In this document: positions 54,988-64,000 of the stretch, one piece after another
Layout of the letters: every line of letters begins with the position of its first letter
How positions within the stretch are numbered: the first letter of the stretch is position 1
Assembly (NCBI RefSeq): GCF_030440425.1
Contig: NZ_CP098023.1
Span: 3,718,501 to 3,782,500, forward strand
Source: Microbulbifer sp. MI-G
Lineage (GTDB): Bacteria > Pseudomonadota > Gammaproteobacteria > Pseudomonadales > Cellvibrionaceae
Length of the DNA: 64,000 nt
Reading direction: 5' to 3'
Made by a program: the position numbers and the translations under genes
Notes under the pieces: generated by a model
Databases searched by the model: none
Seen by the model: the letters and a program-made list of their open reading frames with translations, nothing else
Told to the model about the DNA's origin: nothing

Positions 54988-55461
54988 ATTAATCCTGAAA
55001 ATTTTAGGAAAGGCTATCGACAAACACTCTGCAACCATTCGGAAATTTAAAGCAAGGTGTATATGTTTATAAAAAATGCAGCCTGTTCTATACGAAAATC
55101 AATTTTTTACCGCACCTTCTCAATTTGGCATTGGCTATAAGCTGAAATTCTTTCATCCTTTTAAAACCTGTAAAATCCAAAACAACTTATAAAGTTTGCT
55201 GTAAAGGTACCGATAATTTGAATTATTACATAGCCCATCCGGCCACTTGCAAAACTTCTACCCGAACCAACAATACTGGTGGATCACTGGCCACAGGAAC
55301 TACTTTTCTGCACTCCATGAAATTTCTGGTTGATTGCTCTTTTTCTGGACATTACCCGATCGGCTCTGACAGAGTCAGGCCTAAGCAGTTATATTTCCCG
55401 TGAGATAGCAGAATCTATTTCTTTTTCACAGCTTCGGTTATGTCAATAGTCGCCACCTTAA

Positions 55462-55475
55462 TTGATATAAATCAA
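55462..55475 (+). promoter_or_regulatory. Anr/Dnr/FNR-type box with matched -10
   Basis: TTGATATAAATCAA is a perfect match to TTGAT-N4-ATCAA. A -10 hexamer TAGAAT lies at 55497-55502, so a start near 55510 would put the box centre at -41.5, the class II FNR position. It predicts activation under low oxygen and/or NO, fitting the nirK-norB block downstream. Confidence 0.75.
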
Positions 55476-55525
55476 GATCCTGTTTCAACCATATTTTAGA
55501 ATAGTATCTGAGGTGAAAAGCACAT

Positions 55526-55564
55526 ATGGAAGATATTGCATCCCACACAATGGGAGCTTGGTAA
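55526..55564 (+). CDS. Possible 12-aa peptide just downstream of the Dnr-box promoter
   Basis: Codes for MEDIASHTMGAW. GAGGTGA (55510-55516) stands 9 bases before the ATG, though it would lie at the very 5' end of the predicted transcript. No homology recognised; listed because promoter, ribosome-binding site and frame line up. Confidence 0.3.
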   Translation: MEDIASHTMGAW

Positions 55565-55707
55565 CACCTCATCCAGCTGGCACAGACTTTCTAGCACTGT
55601 AATCGGCTCTAAGAATACAGAGGCCTGTGTATCACCATGCTTGTATGCTTAAAGCCCACGTATTTATTGTGGTTATTTAAGTACCATACATAGCTGAGGT
55701 TGGTTGT

Positions 55708-55902
55708 ATGAAACGCTTAAAATTCACATTGATGGATATCAATAGCCGCTGTAATTATGCAGCACGGTCCTACTGTACCTGCAAACGGTGTAAAGCACTG
55801 CGAATAAGTTCGAAGACTCTACTGGCCTTAAGAACAGCCGTTCTCCTGAACACCGGGGATAGTGCTTACTTGGGCCAACACCGTCCAGACAAACACCCAT
55901 GA
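55708..55902 (+). CDS. Possible 64-aa basic Cys-containing protein
   Basis: GAGGTTG precedes the ATG at 7 bases. The product (MKRLKFTLMD...) is basic with four Cys between residues 13 and 30 (CNYAARSYCTCKRC). No family recognised; could be chance. It lies in the putative nirK leader. Confidence 0.25.
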   Translation: MKRLKFTLMDINSRCNYAARSYCTCKRCKALRISSKTLLALRTAVLLNTGDSAYLGQHRPDKHP

Positions 55903-56144
55903 TTCACTCAAAGGCTTAATGAGAGGTAGATGCCACCCATTCACTGATTTAAGGGTCTGGCTTTCTGACTATTGTCGATCGCTTCCTATCCACCCTTACT
56001 TTGAGAATTCGAGGGAGGAACTTCTTTATACATAACTGTATTTGAATTTAACAGGCAGTATATACACCGGGATAACTGTCCCTAGTGACTACTGTATCTG
56101 TTATTAGGCTCAAAAATTGCAACGAACCATTGGGGGATATAGCA

Positions 56145-57581
56145 ATGATGACAAACAGAAAATACAAAATAGACAGTGTAGGCATTATGATGTTTGTTCT
56201 GGTGGGAATGATCTGGTCGATAGGTATGCCCGCATTTGCAGAGATGGATTCCCAGCTTCCGACTGAGCATGCAGTGCTCACGGCGGCACCTCTCGTGCCT
56301 CCCCCCATTGCCCGGGACTACCCGGCAAAGGTGATTGTCACTCTTGAAACCATAGAAAAGATTGGTCGCCTGAGCGACGGGGTTGATTACACTTTCTGGA
56401 CATTTGGTGGCCAGGTACCCGGTAACTTTATTCGCATTAGAGAGGGTGATCAGGTTGAATTTAACCTGAATAATCATCCGTCGAGCAAAATGCCACATAA
56501 CATAGACTTGCATTCTGTTACAGGACCCGGTGGCGGTGCCACCTCATCCTTTACCGCGCCAGGGCATTCTTCACGCTTTTCTTTCAAGGCGCTGAACCCG
56601 GGTTTATACGTATATCACTGCGCCACGGCGCCCGTTGGTATGCACATTGCCAACGGTATGTATGGGCTGATTCTTGTAGAGCCCAAAGAAGGTATGCCGC
56701 CGGTAGATAAAGAATTTTACATCATGCAAAGCGAATTCTATACCAAAGGAAAGTATGGAGAAGAAGGTCTGCAACCTTTTGATATGGAGAAAGCGCTGTC
56801 TGAAAACCCTGACTACGTTGTGTTCAATGGCTCTGTGGGATCGACAACAGGTGATCAGTCCATACATGCCAATGTGGGTGAGACTGTTCGTCTTTATGTG
56901 GGCAATGGTGGGCCCAACCTGGTTTCTTCATTTCATGTCATCGGCGAAATCTTTGACAAGGTATATGTAGAAGGTGGTGATATGGTTAATCACCATGTGC
57001 AATCAACCCTTGTTCCTGCCGGAGGCTCAGCAATCGTGGAGTTTCTCGTGGATGTGCCGGGCACATTTATACTAGTCGATCATTCTATTTTTCGTGCATT
57101 CAATAAGGGTGCACTGGGCATGTTGAAAATTAAAGGTACAGAGGACCTCGCTATATACTCTGGCAAGCAGGAAGATACGGTCTATCATCCTGAAGGTGGG
57201 GGTATTCAAAGCATTGCAGAAAGTGGCAGTACATCAGCCAGGGCCCGGAACAAGGAAGAGCGCATATTATTTGGAAAGCGCACCTACGATCAAAACTGCA
57301 TGGCCTGTCACCAATCCGGCGGTCAGGGTATTCCCGGAGCCTTTCCTCCACTGGCAGGATCTGACTATTTACTCGCAAAACCCGACCGCTCAATCGATGT
57401 ACTGCTCAATGGGCTCTCGGGCAAAATCACAGTCAATGGACAGGCATATGATGGTGTTATGCCAGCAGTGCAACTGTCTGACGAAAGTATCGCCAATGTG
57501 CTGACCTATGTGTTAAATACCTGGGGCAACAATGGAGGTGAAATCACACCTGAACAAGTTGCCAAGCAGCGTCTACATTAA
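56145..57581 (+). CDS. nirK: Copper-containing nitrite reductase with C-terminal cytochrome c domain
   Basis: 478-aa periplasmic enzyme reducing nitrite to NO. Signal peptide about 1-32 (ends PAFA). Cupredoxin domains carry all copper ligands: type 1 His118, Cys159, His167, Met172 ([15 protein letters not shown]) and type 2 His123, His158, His313 (VDHS). The catalytic pair is Asp121 (PHNIDLH) and His264 (FHVIG). After about 365 a fused cytochrome c domain has CMACH (385-389) and a later GVMPAVQL Met region, allowing direct electron delivery. The ATG at 56145 has GGGGGAT upstream. First gene of the nirK-nirV-sco block; probably controlled by the Dnr-type box upstream. Confidence 0.95.
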   Translation: MMTNRKYKIDSVGIMMFVLVGMIWSIGMPAFAEMDSQLPTEHAVLTAAPLVPPPIARDYPAKVIVTLETIEKIGRLSDGVDYTFWTFGGQVPGNFIRIREGDQVEFNLNNHPSSKMPHNIDLHSVTGPGGGATSSFTAPGHSSRFSFKALNPGLYVYHCATAPVGMHIANGMYGLILVEPKEGMPPVDKEFYIMQSEFYTKGKYGEEGLQPFDMEKALSENPDYVVFNGSVGSTTGDQSIHANVGETVRLYVGNGGPNLVSSFHVIGEIFDKVYVEGGDMVNHHVQSTLVPAGGSAIVEFLVDVPGTFILVDHSIFRAFNKGALGMLKIKGTEDLAIYSGKQEDTVYHPEGGGIQSIAESGSTSARARNKEERILFGKRTYDQNCMACHQSGGQGIPGAFPPLAGSDYLLAKPDRSIDVLLNGLSGKITVNGQAYDGVMPAVQLSDESIANVLTYVLNTWGNNGGEITPEQVAKQRLH

Positions 57582-57602
57582 GGATCTGCTGGAATTGAAA
57601 AA

Positions 57603-58418
57603 ATGAAAAACAGGCGTTTGCTAACAACTGGTCTGTTGGGGTTTGCCTTGCTGATATGTCTGCCAACCCTCGGTGAGGCTGATCAGGGAGCAAGCCAATC
57701 CAGCAAATCGACTCAAAGTGAAATGGCCTATATTCCCGGCGGGCGTTATACACCACTTTTCAAGGACAGCACCGATTCGCCGATTGTAAGGCCATTCTTG
57801 CTTGACCGCTATGCTGTTACCAATCGGCGCTACCATGCCTTTACACAGCACAATCCAAAGTGGAGTAAAGATAATATCAAGTCTGTATTTAGCGATGGAA
57901 ATTATCTACAACATATGACTCCACTGAAAATGGATACACTGGCTGAGACCCCGGTGACTAACGTATCCTGGTTTTCTGCGCGGGCCTATTGCAAGTCTGT
58001 TGGCAAGCGCCTGCCATCACTTGCTGAATGGGAGTATGCCGCACAAGCCAGCGACACTAACAGGGATGGTCGTAATGACCCGGCATACCGCCAAAAAATT
58101 CTGGAATGGTACTCCAGACCCGCCGACAATCTGCTGCCAAACGTAAAAGATACTCCAGCCAACTATTGGGGTGTGCATGGTATGCATGGCGTAATCTGGG
58201 AACTGGTGAACGATTTCAATACCGCACTGGTCACCGGGGAATCCCGTGGAGATACACAACTGGAACTATCCCTGTTTTGTGGTGCCGGTGCTGTTTCCTC
58301 CGTTGACCCGAGCGATTACGCCGCATTTATGCGTTATGCACTGCGCAGCAGTTATCGCGCAAACTATACAATGCGCTCCCTGGGTTTTCGTTGTGCGAGA
58401 GATGCAAACCAGCATTGA
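57603..58418 (+). CDS. nirV: NirV-like protein (formylglycine-generating-enzyme fold)
   Basis: 271 aa. Signal peptide about 1-26 (LLTTGLLGFALLICLPTLGEA). The rest is an FGE/SUMF1-type domain: MAYIPGGRYTPL, RPFLLDRYAVTNRRYHAF, PVTNVSWFSARAYCKSVGKRLPSLAEWEYAA, GVHGMHGVIWELVNDF and a terminal SLGFRCAR. The active Cys pair of true formylglycine enzymes is not evident. Such a protein, NirV, commonly follows nirK in denitrifiers; its role is not established. It starts 21 bases after the nirK stop, so it is in the same operon. Confidence 0.85.
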   Translation: MKNRRLLTTGLLGFALLICLPTLGEADQGASQSSKSTQSEMAYIPGGRYTPLFKDSTDSPIVRPFLLDRYAVTNRRYHAFTQHNPKWSKDNIKSVFSDGNYLQHMTPLKMDTLAETPVTNVSWFSARAYCKSVGKRLPSLAEWEYAAQASDTNRDGRNDPAYRQKILEWYSRPADNLLPNVKDTPANYWGVHGMHGVIWELVNDFNTALVTGESRGDTQLELSLFCGAGAVSSVDPSDYAAFMRYALRSSYRANYTMRSLGFRCARDANQH

Positions 58419-58525
58419 ACGAGATGGGTTTCATGGTTTTGGTTAAATTTATAGGGGGCAATAAGGCAATTCAGTCGGAACGTTTTCTTTGAGGTTAAAA
58501 GCCCACAACAGTTACGGAGCAAGTA

Positions 58526-59395
58526 ATGAGCAGGTTGACCCCATGCAGCAATGATCCTGGTATTGATGGTACTGAAAACGAAAACACCGGGATAATACAA
58601 TCCATGTCGCTTGTAGAAACTACATCATATATATCACTCACAGATCTCATAAACTCTATATCGGGATTTTTTTGTCAGCAATCCTCGCGCAGGAGAACAC
58701 AAACCCGCAAACACAAAATACTGAATCGTAATGCCCAATGGATAACAACGGTCATCACAGGGTTTATGGCATGGATTCTGCCATGCTCCTCAGCCTGGTC
58801 CTTTGCTGAACTTCCCGATGACTCTGTTTACCACGCTGAATCACAATGGCGGGACCAGAACGGTAACGAAATATCTATTTCTGACTTACAGGGCAAAGTG
58901 CAGGTAATTGCCTTTGTTTATACTTACTGCCAGCATAGTTGCCCGGTTATTCTTTCCAACTTGAGAAGTATTGAGAAAAAAATAGCTTCTTCCGATATCC
59001 CGGATGTTCAGTTTACCCTTATTTCCCTCGACCCAGGGCGGGATAGTCCGGAAGTATTAAAACGCTATATGCAGGAGCATGATCTGGATGAGTGCCGCTG
59101 GTTGATGTTGAATGGTAATCCAGATGAAGTACTTGAATTCTCCGCCCTATTGGGTGTGCGCTATAGACCAATGAATAATAACAAAAAAGACATAGCACAT
59201 TCCAATATGATTACAGTACTGGATAGGCAGGGGAAAATCAGTTACCAGATGAAAGGGTTAAATACAGGACCAGAAGCGGTTGTTTCGACAATTTCAAAAT
59301 TGATTTTATCAGATACAAAGAGGACGAATACACTTTCCTCGAGCAACTGCCTGCAAAGTGCCAAGAATGGACATGGAGAAAGTGAGGTTCTCTGA
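58526..59395 (+). CDS. SCO1/SenC-family copper chaperone
   Basis: 289 aa. An unusual 70-residue N-terminal extension precedes a membrane anchor (about 72-92, WITTVITGFMAWILPCSSAW). The thioredoxin-like domain follows (about 100-262) with copper-binding YTYCQHSCP (Cys135, Cys139) and His225 (DIAHSNMITVLD). SCO proteins hand copper to periplasmic copper enzymes; here NirK or the multicopper oxidase are likely clients. GGAG stands 8 bases before the ATG at 58526. It starts 107 bases after the nirV-like gene, probably in the same transcript. Confidence 0.88.
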   Translation: MSRLTPCSNDPGIDGTENENTGIIQSMSLVETTSYISLTDLINSISGFFCQQSSRRRTQTRKHKILNRNAQWITTVITGFMAWILPCSSAWSFAELPDDSVYHAESQWRDQNGNEISISDLQGKVQVIAFVYTYCQHSCPVILSNLRSIEKKIASSDIPDVQFTLISLDPGRDSPEVLKRYMQEHDLDECRWLMLNGNPDEVLEFSALLGVRYRPMNNNKKDIAHSNMITVLDRQGKISYQMKGLNTGPEAVVSTISKLILSDTKRTNTLSSSNCLQSAKNGHGESEVL

Positions 59396-59567
59396 AAAAC
59401 CGGTTTATACGCGCGTGTCTTAAAATAAGCCCCTCGTTTTGCGTGATTTTGCTAAATTCTCAATGGCTGTCCGGTCTGTCTTAATCATCTTCTGCAGATA
59501 AGGTCACATTGCTTATTTTAAATACACACAATTACGATTCTTGCAAATCCCTGGAAGGGTGAATTTC

Positions 59568-61862
59568 ATGAAAAAGCACAAGCTGGTCGTAACTGCACTA
59601 TTTGTTGTGTTAATTGCTTCATTCACTGTGTTATTGAGTTTGGGCAGTGATATCTACAGAGAAAAACCCCCGATACCTGCAGCCTATGTCGGTGCCGATG
59701 GACAGACAGTATTTAATCAAGGCGATATAGAACAAGGTCAACTGGTTTGGCGCTCTATGGGCGGCCATCAATTGGGCTCAATTTGGGGGCACGGCTCCTA
59801 TGTTGCCCCGGACTGGACTGCGGACTGGCTGCATCGAGAAGCCCAGGCATGGCTGGATATTACCGCACAGCAGCGATACGGTAAGGATTTTGCCAATCTT
59901 ACCCCAGAGATTCAAGCGGGACTGGAAGTGAGCCTACGCGATGATATGCGTCACAATACTGCGGTTGTATCCGCAGGGGGCAAAGCGATAGTACCTCTCT
60001 CAGCGACACGTATTCAGGCTATTGAGAGAGTGAGCCTGCACTATATTGCCCTTTTTGGCAATGATCCAAGGCTGGCTGAATTGCGCGAGCAGTACGCCAT
60101 GAAGGAAGACACGCTGCCTTCACAGGAACGCCGTGAAAAGCTCATTGCATTTCTTTTCTGGGGCGCGTGGGCAGCCATTAGCGAACGACCCGGTCTGGAA
60201 CATACCTATACCAACAACTGGCCGTTTGATCCACAACTTGGTAACACACCCACCGCAAGCAATATCGTTTGGTCGATTTTAAGTATTATCACTCTGATAG
60301 CCGGTATAGGCGCGTTAGTATGGCATCATGCCAGTGGCCGGCATGACCCCCTGCCCAAGCCCGACGAACAGGACCCCTTGTTTTTTACCAAACCAACCCA
60401 ATCACAGAAAGCCGTTGCCAAGTACTTTGTCACTGCAATTGCACTCTTCCTACTTCAGATCTTTCTCGGTGGTATTACTGCCCACTATGCTGTGGAAGGG
60501 CAGAATTTCTATGGTATCCCCCTTTCTGAGCTTCTCCCCTATTCGGTCGTACGTACCTGGCACACCCAACTGGCCGTATTTTGGATTGCCACAACCTGGC
60601 TGGGCACGGGTCTGTATATCGCTCCGGCGCTTTCTGGATATGAACCCAAATACCAGCGCGTAGGCGTAAATCTGCTCTGGGTAGCCCTGGTAGTGGTCAT
60701 TTTGGGTTCCATGGGTGGTGAATGGCTGGGCATACAGCAGCACTTTGACCTGGATATCAATTATCTGCTCGGACACCAGGGCTATGAATACGTTGATCTT
60801 GGCCGGCTATGGCAGGTTTCATTGCTTGCAGGCTTGGTAATCTGGTTGCTGCTGGTAACAGCCGCCATAAAACCTGCGTTCACTAAACAGGCAGAAATAA
60901 GACCGGTGATATGGGTCCTTTATAGTTCTTGTGTCGCTATCGGGCTTTTTTACGGTGCAGGTCTGTTTATCGGCAAGCACTCAAATCTCGCTGTTGCTGA
61001 ATACTGGCGCTGGTGGGTTGTTCACTTGTGGGTTGAAAGCTTCTTTGAAACTTTTGCCACCTCGGTGATTGCACTTATGCTGGTGCGACTGGGCCTGATT
61101 CGTGCCTGCAGCGCCAATGGCGCCGTACTGTCTGCCACTGTGATCTTTTTGAGTGGTGGTCTTATTGGTACATTGCATCATATTTATTTTTCCGGTGTAC
61201 CAACCTCGGTTATAGCCTGGGGAGCAATCTTCTCGGCGCTGGAAGTCGTTCCCCTGGCACTTATCGGCTTCGAGGCTATGCAAAGTTATCGCTTACATAA
61301 TGCCGCTCCCTGGATGGTGCGTTACAAATGGGCCATTCTGTTCTTCGTTGCCACGGCCCTGTGGAATCTGATTGGCGCGGGCATACTGGGATTTTTGATT
61401 AATCCGCCCATCTCTCTTTACTTTGTTCAAGGCCTGAATACAACCGCAACCCACAGCCACGCAGCCTTGATGGGCGTCTATGGTATGTTAGGTATTGGTT
61501 TGATGCTCTTCTGCCTGCGCGGTCTCAGCAGCAATTTAGTCTGGGGCGATAAATACCTGAAAGGTGCATTCTGGGCGCTGAACCTGGGCCTTGCTGCGAT
61601 GGTATTTATGTCGCTGTTACCCATTGGTCTTACCCAGTTCTTTTCTGTACTGGAGCATGGCTACTGGTACGCTCGCTCCCCTGAAGTCATCCATAGCCCA
61701 CTGGTGGAAGGGCTGGTATGGATGCGTGTTCCCGGTGATATAGTCTTCGCCGTTGGGGGCCTTCTGCTGGGCATATTCCTGATCGATTTATGGAAAAAAA
61801 GCTTGTTGCATACTGTTGGATCCCCTATGACAGATGGCCTAACCGACAGGGTATCCTCTTAG
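59568..61862 (+). CDS. norZ: Quinol-dependent nitric oxide reductase (qNOR)
   Basis: 764-aa single-subunit inner-membrane enzyme reducing 2 NO to N2O with quinol. An N-terminal helix and a long periplasmic segment (about 30-220, DWTADWLHREAQAWLD) without a CxxCH motif mark it as qNOR rather than the cytochrome c type. The heme-copper-like core then shows RTWHTQLAVFW, VVHLWVESFFETFA (non-heme-iron His plus Glu), LHHIYFSG (two His) and TATHSHAALMGVYG (heme ligands). The ATG at 59568 has AAGGG 8 bases upstream. It detoxifies or respires the NO made by NirK. A hairpin overlaps its stop codon. Confidence 0.95.
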   Translation: MKKHKLVVTALFVVLIASFTVLLSLGSDIYREKPPIPAAYVGADGQTVFNQGDIEQGQLVWRSMGGHQLGSIWGHGSYVAPDWTADWLHREAQAWLDITAQQRYGKDFANLTPEIQAGLEVSLRDDMRHNTAVVSAGGKAIVPLSATRIQAIERVSLHYIALFGNDPRLAELREQYAMKEDTLPSQERREKLIAFLFWGAWAAISERPGLEHTYTNNWPFDPQLGNTPTASNIVWSILSIITLIAGIGALVWHHASGRHDPLPKPDEQDPLFFTKPTQSQKAVAKYFVTAIALFLLQIFLGGITAHYAVEGQNFYGIPLSELLPYSVVRTWHTQLAVFWIATTWLGTGLYIAPALSGYEPKYQRVGVNLLWVALVVVILGSMGGEWLGIQQHFDLDINYLLGHQGYEYVDLGRLWQVSLLAGLVIWLLLVTAAIKPAFTKQAEIRPVIWVLYSSCVAIGLFYGAGLFIGKHSNLAVAEYWRWWVVHLWVESFFETFATSVIALMLVRLGLIRACSANGAVLSATVIFLSGGLIGTLHHIYFSGVPTSVIAWGAIFSALEVVPLALIGFEAMQSYRLHNAAPWMVRYKWAILFFVATALWNLIGAGILGFLINPPISLYFVQGLNTTATHSHAALMGVYGMLGIGLMLFCLRGLSSNLVWGDKYLKGAFWALNLGLAAMVFMSLLPIGLTQFFSVLEHGYWYARSPEVIHSPLVEGLVWMRVPGDIVFAVGGLLLGIFLIDLWKKSLLHTVGSPMTDGLTDRVSS

Positions 61863-61878
61863 GATCGGTTGATCCTAA
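61859..61878 (+). terminator. Hairpin overlapping the norZ stop
   Basis: Perfect 8-bp stem TTAGGATC/GATCCTAA with loop GGTT that includes the TAG stop. There is no T-run after it, so termination is uncertain. Confidence 0.35.
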
Positions 61879-62334
61879 CACCTGATAATTTCAGGACAAA
61901 ACTCACCGTACCACCTATTGTAGAGGGCTTGCAGCCAATTCCGCCTAACAGCTTCAAAATAGCTGTCCCGCAAGTCCTCGACGCCATTCTCAACGTAGCG
62001 GATCATGATGACAGGAACCTATCATTTGGATATTTGTCGTTACCATGTGATGCTGGCATCAGGAACTTCAATAATATTCAATCATTTTACTTTGGAATAA
62101 TTTCCACCATTCTACAAGAAATCGTGTGGTTAGGTTTTGGTGTGTTGGCATCATTCGGCTGACAGACAATGGTCTACACTCAATGCACTCTCTGAACAGG
62201 TTGCGGACAACTCGGATCTCGCAACGATCGGGATGCCCCGTTCAAGACGGTATTTTCTACACAAAGTCATTTATCTTTCTGTACTAAAGGCTTGACAGTC
62301 GTGCACCTTCAGCACAAATATCCGGAATGATACT
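61863..62334. other. Intergenic region between norZ and the multicopper oxidase gene
   Basis: 472 bases. A plus-strand frame from a TTG at 61869 to 62162 and a minus-strand 43-codon frame (61875-62006, starting MIRYVENGVEDLRDSYFEAV) overlap each other. The latter looks more protein-like and could be a gene remnant, but neither is convincing. The oxidase gene has GGAA 8 bases before its start. Confidence 0.35.
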
Positions 62335-63903
62335 ATGAGCAATCGCACCAACATCTCCTTTCTCGAGCCGCTGGTAAACCCACCAGCGTATTCAATGAAC
62401 AAGGATGATACCAACCTAAGCGTAGAGTTGGATGTGCAGTACGAAGAAAATAACGTTTTCAGTTTCTATAAAAAACACGATACACGGGTCTGGACACGTG
62501 TGTTCTCCTCTGCGATTACCCGAGAAGCCGGCTTCACACTCACCGGGCCAACAATCGAAATCCGTCCTGGCACCCACCTCACCATTCAGACAAATAACAA
62601 GTTACCGCCGGAGCAGAATCCGGTCGATTCCAACATGATTAATTTTCCCCACGAATTTAACACCTATAATCTGCATACGCATGGTCTTCACGTCTCACCG
62701 GAATCCCCAGGTGATAATGTTTGCATGAAAATCCCACCGGGTGAAAGTTTTACCTATGAATACGATATACCCGCAAATCACCCACCTGGCCTTTACTGGT
62801 ATCATCCACACAAACACGGTTCTGTGGCTTTACAAGTGGGGAGCGGAATGGCCGGCGCCCTAATCGTGCGCGGTGAGTTTGATGATGAACTCGAGGCTAT
62901 GGGCGTAAAGGAATATGTGCTTGTATTCCAAAACATTGCCGTTGATGACGAAGGCAAAGTCGAAGATCAACATCAGGTCGCGAAGTTTCCCGATAGTGAA
63001 TACTGTATCACCGTAAACGGCCAATACTGCCCAATCATACATGTCACGGTTGGAGAACTGTTGAATCTGCGCTTAGTCAATGCAACAACCCGTTCATCTA
63101 TCGACATAGATTGTCCGTGGTTCGCGCAAATGTACATTTATGGTTATGATGGCAATCCGACGGATGATTACCGTTTACAGGATGGCGTCAGTCTGGGTCC
63201 CGCCAACCGCGCTTCTTTATTCCTCAAAATCAGTGAAGCTGCAACACCCGGAGCACACTTTTATATTTACAATAATGCCATTGAATTCCAGCAAATGCCG
63301 CACTATAAATACCACAATAACAGCCCCTTATTTGTTATTGCAATTGATCAGGGCAAGGAAATTGGTACCGCAATTTACGCACCCAGCCAACCCCCGGCAC
63401 GCTGTGTACCACCGCCCTTCCCCAAGCGTTTTAAAACTGATTTCCTCAACCCCATCACCGATGATGAAATCACCAATACGCGGAGATTGACCTTACAGGC
63501 CAACACCTTAGATGACCCGGAAAAGTATTTTCGCGGCTTGAACGTCAGCATTGATCACGCACCATTTGCTGGTTGTAGCGTGGTTAATCACTATGTGGAA
63601 CTGGATGCAGTGGAAGAGTGGACGCTGGTGAATGAGAGTGAATTTCCTCATCCCATACACATTCATGTTAATCCATATTATGTGATTGAGGTGGTAGGCG
63701 AAGACCCCATGCATCATACTCTGAAGCTGCCGTTTTGGTGTGATACTTTTCAGGTGCCGCCGCACGGGCATGTAAAATTCCGCACACGATTTAAGGATTT
63801 TACCGGAAAATATCCCTTGCATTGCCATCTGCTCTATCACGAAGATGGTGGCATGATGCAACATGTAAGAGTAGTGAAAGATCTTTCTGAATTCAAAAAC
63901 TGA
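62335..63903 (+). CDS. Multicopper oxidase without an obvious signal peptide
   Basis: 522 aa. Three cupredoxin domains with all four copper motifs: LHTHGLHV (His114, His116), YWYHPHKHG (His157, His159), HPIHIHVNPYYV (near 440-450) and HCHLLYHEDGGMM (from 496), the last carrying the type 1 Cys-His-Met set. Such enzymes oxidise phenols, metals or Cu(I) while reducing oxygen to water. The N-terminus (MSNRTNISFLEPLVNPPAYS) shows no Sec or Tat signal, unlike CueO-type enzymes. It closes the copper-rich nirK-sco-norZ region but lies 472 bases downstream, so it probably has its own promoter. Confidence 0.9.
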   Translation: MSNRTNISFLEPLVNPPAYSMNKDDTNLSVELDVQYEENNVFSFYKKHDTRVWTRVFSSAITREAGFTLTGPTIEIRPGTHLTIQTNNKLPPEQNPVDSNMINFPHEFNTYNLHTHGLHVSPESPGDNVCMKIPPGESFTYEYDIPANHPPGLYWYHPHKHGSVALQVGSGMAGALIVRGEFDDELEAMGVKEYVLVFQNIAVDDEGKVEDQHQVAKFPDSEYCITVNGQYCPIIHVTVGELLNLRLVNATTRSSIDIDCPWFAQMYIYGYDGNPTDDYRLQDGVSLGPANRASLFLKISEAATPGAHFYIYNNAIEFQQMPHYKYHNNSPLFVIAIDQGKEIGTAIYAPSQPPARCVPPPFPKRFKTDFLNPITDDEITNTRRLTLQANTLDDPEKYFRGLNVSIDHAPFAGCSVVNHYVELDAVEEWTLVNESEFPHPIHIHVNPYYVIEVVGEDPMHHTLKLPFWCDTFQVPPHGHVKFRTRFKDFTGKYPLHCHLLYHEDGGMMQHVRVVKDLSEFKN

Positions 63904-64000
63904 AGAATTCAATAAGCAGAGAGAGAAGAAAATCGAAGACCCCGCGAGCCGAAAATATGACACTGCCCTACTATCCGCTATGTCCATAGCTGAGTATTTT

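Larger units (their letters stand above)
54841..56144. other. Long AT-rich region upstream of nirK
   Basis: 1304 bases without a convincing full-length gene. Contents: an 11-bp perfect hairpin (54959-54987), a consensus Anr/Dnr box (55462-55475) with a matched -10, a 12-codon frame (55526-55564), and a 64-codon frame (55708-55902). If transcription of nirK starts at the Dnr-box promoter near 55510, its leader would be about 635 bases, unusually long. Confidence 0.5.

Noticed and set aside
55579..55592. Sigma54 promoter candidate TGGCAC...
   Set aside because: The GG is followed at the -12 position by CT instead of the required GC.
61869..62162. 97-codon TTG-start frame after norZ
   Set aside because: Non-ATG start inside the norZ 3' hairpin, no family, and an equally plausible frame lies antisense to it.
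62292..62321. TTGACA/AAATAT promoter with an internal GTGC/GCAC dyad before the multicopper oxidase, resembling a MerR-type site
   Set aside because: Transcription would start about 7 bases before the ATG and remove the ribosome-binding site.

Overview
The window looks like chromosomal DNA of a free-living, probably marine, gammaproteobacterium. The holD-like/rimI pair, the lysine-rich histone H1-like protein with GRP repeats, methylglyoxal synthase, M13 peptidase, TonB-system parts and many secreted or lipoprotein products fit the Cellvibrionales/Microbulbifer type. That placement is inferred from gene content and protein style only. I recognise no rRNA, tRNA, CRISPR array, insertion sequence or integrase.

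From 1 to about 44 kb the DNA is fairly GC-rich and mostly housekeeping or metabolic. 1-5.3 kb: a partial amidinotransferase and an M20 N-carbamoyl hydrolase, tryptophan 2,3-dioxygenase, a lone ExbD, methylglyoxal synthase and tryptophanase. 6-15 kb: histone-like protein, a glycerate-kinase-like protein downstream of a two-gene RND efflux operon, a cyclic-nucleotide-domain protein, and an unusual chalcone-isomerase-like/TonB fusion. 15-29 kb: M13 endopeptidase, MFS-PlsC fusion, Fur-box-preceded FTR1 permease with a heme c site, glutathione peroxidase, leuA-holD-like-rimI, MATE exporter and aminopeptidase P. 30-44 kb: cell-envelope and secreted proteins (Sel1 lipoprotein, metzincin-type lipoprotein with a small secreted neighbour, alkylsulfatase, heme/PD40/TPR lipoprotein, beta-helix protein, triple Rid-domain protein) plus an RhlE helicase with a structured leader.

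From about 44 kb to the end the DNA is visibly more AT-rich and holds accessory stress and respiration functions. These are cardiolipin synthase, then a compact acid-resistance block (gadC-gadB, divergent hdeB-like chaperone, a glycine-rich stress membrane protein), then a tightly coupled HTH - histidine kinase - sigma54 response regulator operon headed by an interleaved palindrome array. After a long AT-rich gap with an Anr/Dnr-type box comes a nitrite/NO/copper block: NirK with a C-terminal cytochrome c domain, NirV-like protein, SCO1/SenC copper chaperone, quinol-dependent NO reductase, and a multicopper oxidase.

Working together: GadB/GadC consume protons and exchange glutamate for GABA while the HdeB-like protein would protect periplasmic proteins. 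NirK makes NO from nitrite, the quinol-type NorB removes it, and NirV and Sco are plausible maturation or copper-delivery factors. Most starts were moved inward from the longest reading frame to the codon with a ribosome-binding site, signal peptide or translational coupling. All family calls come from motif reading by eye, with no database search.
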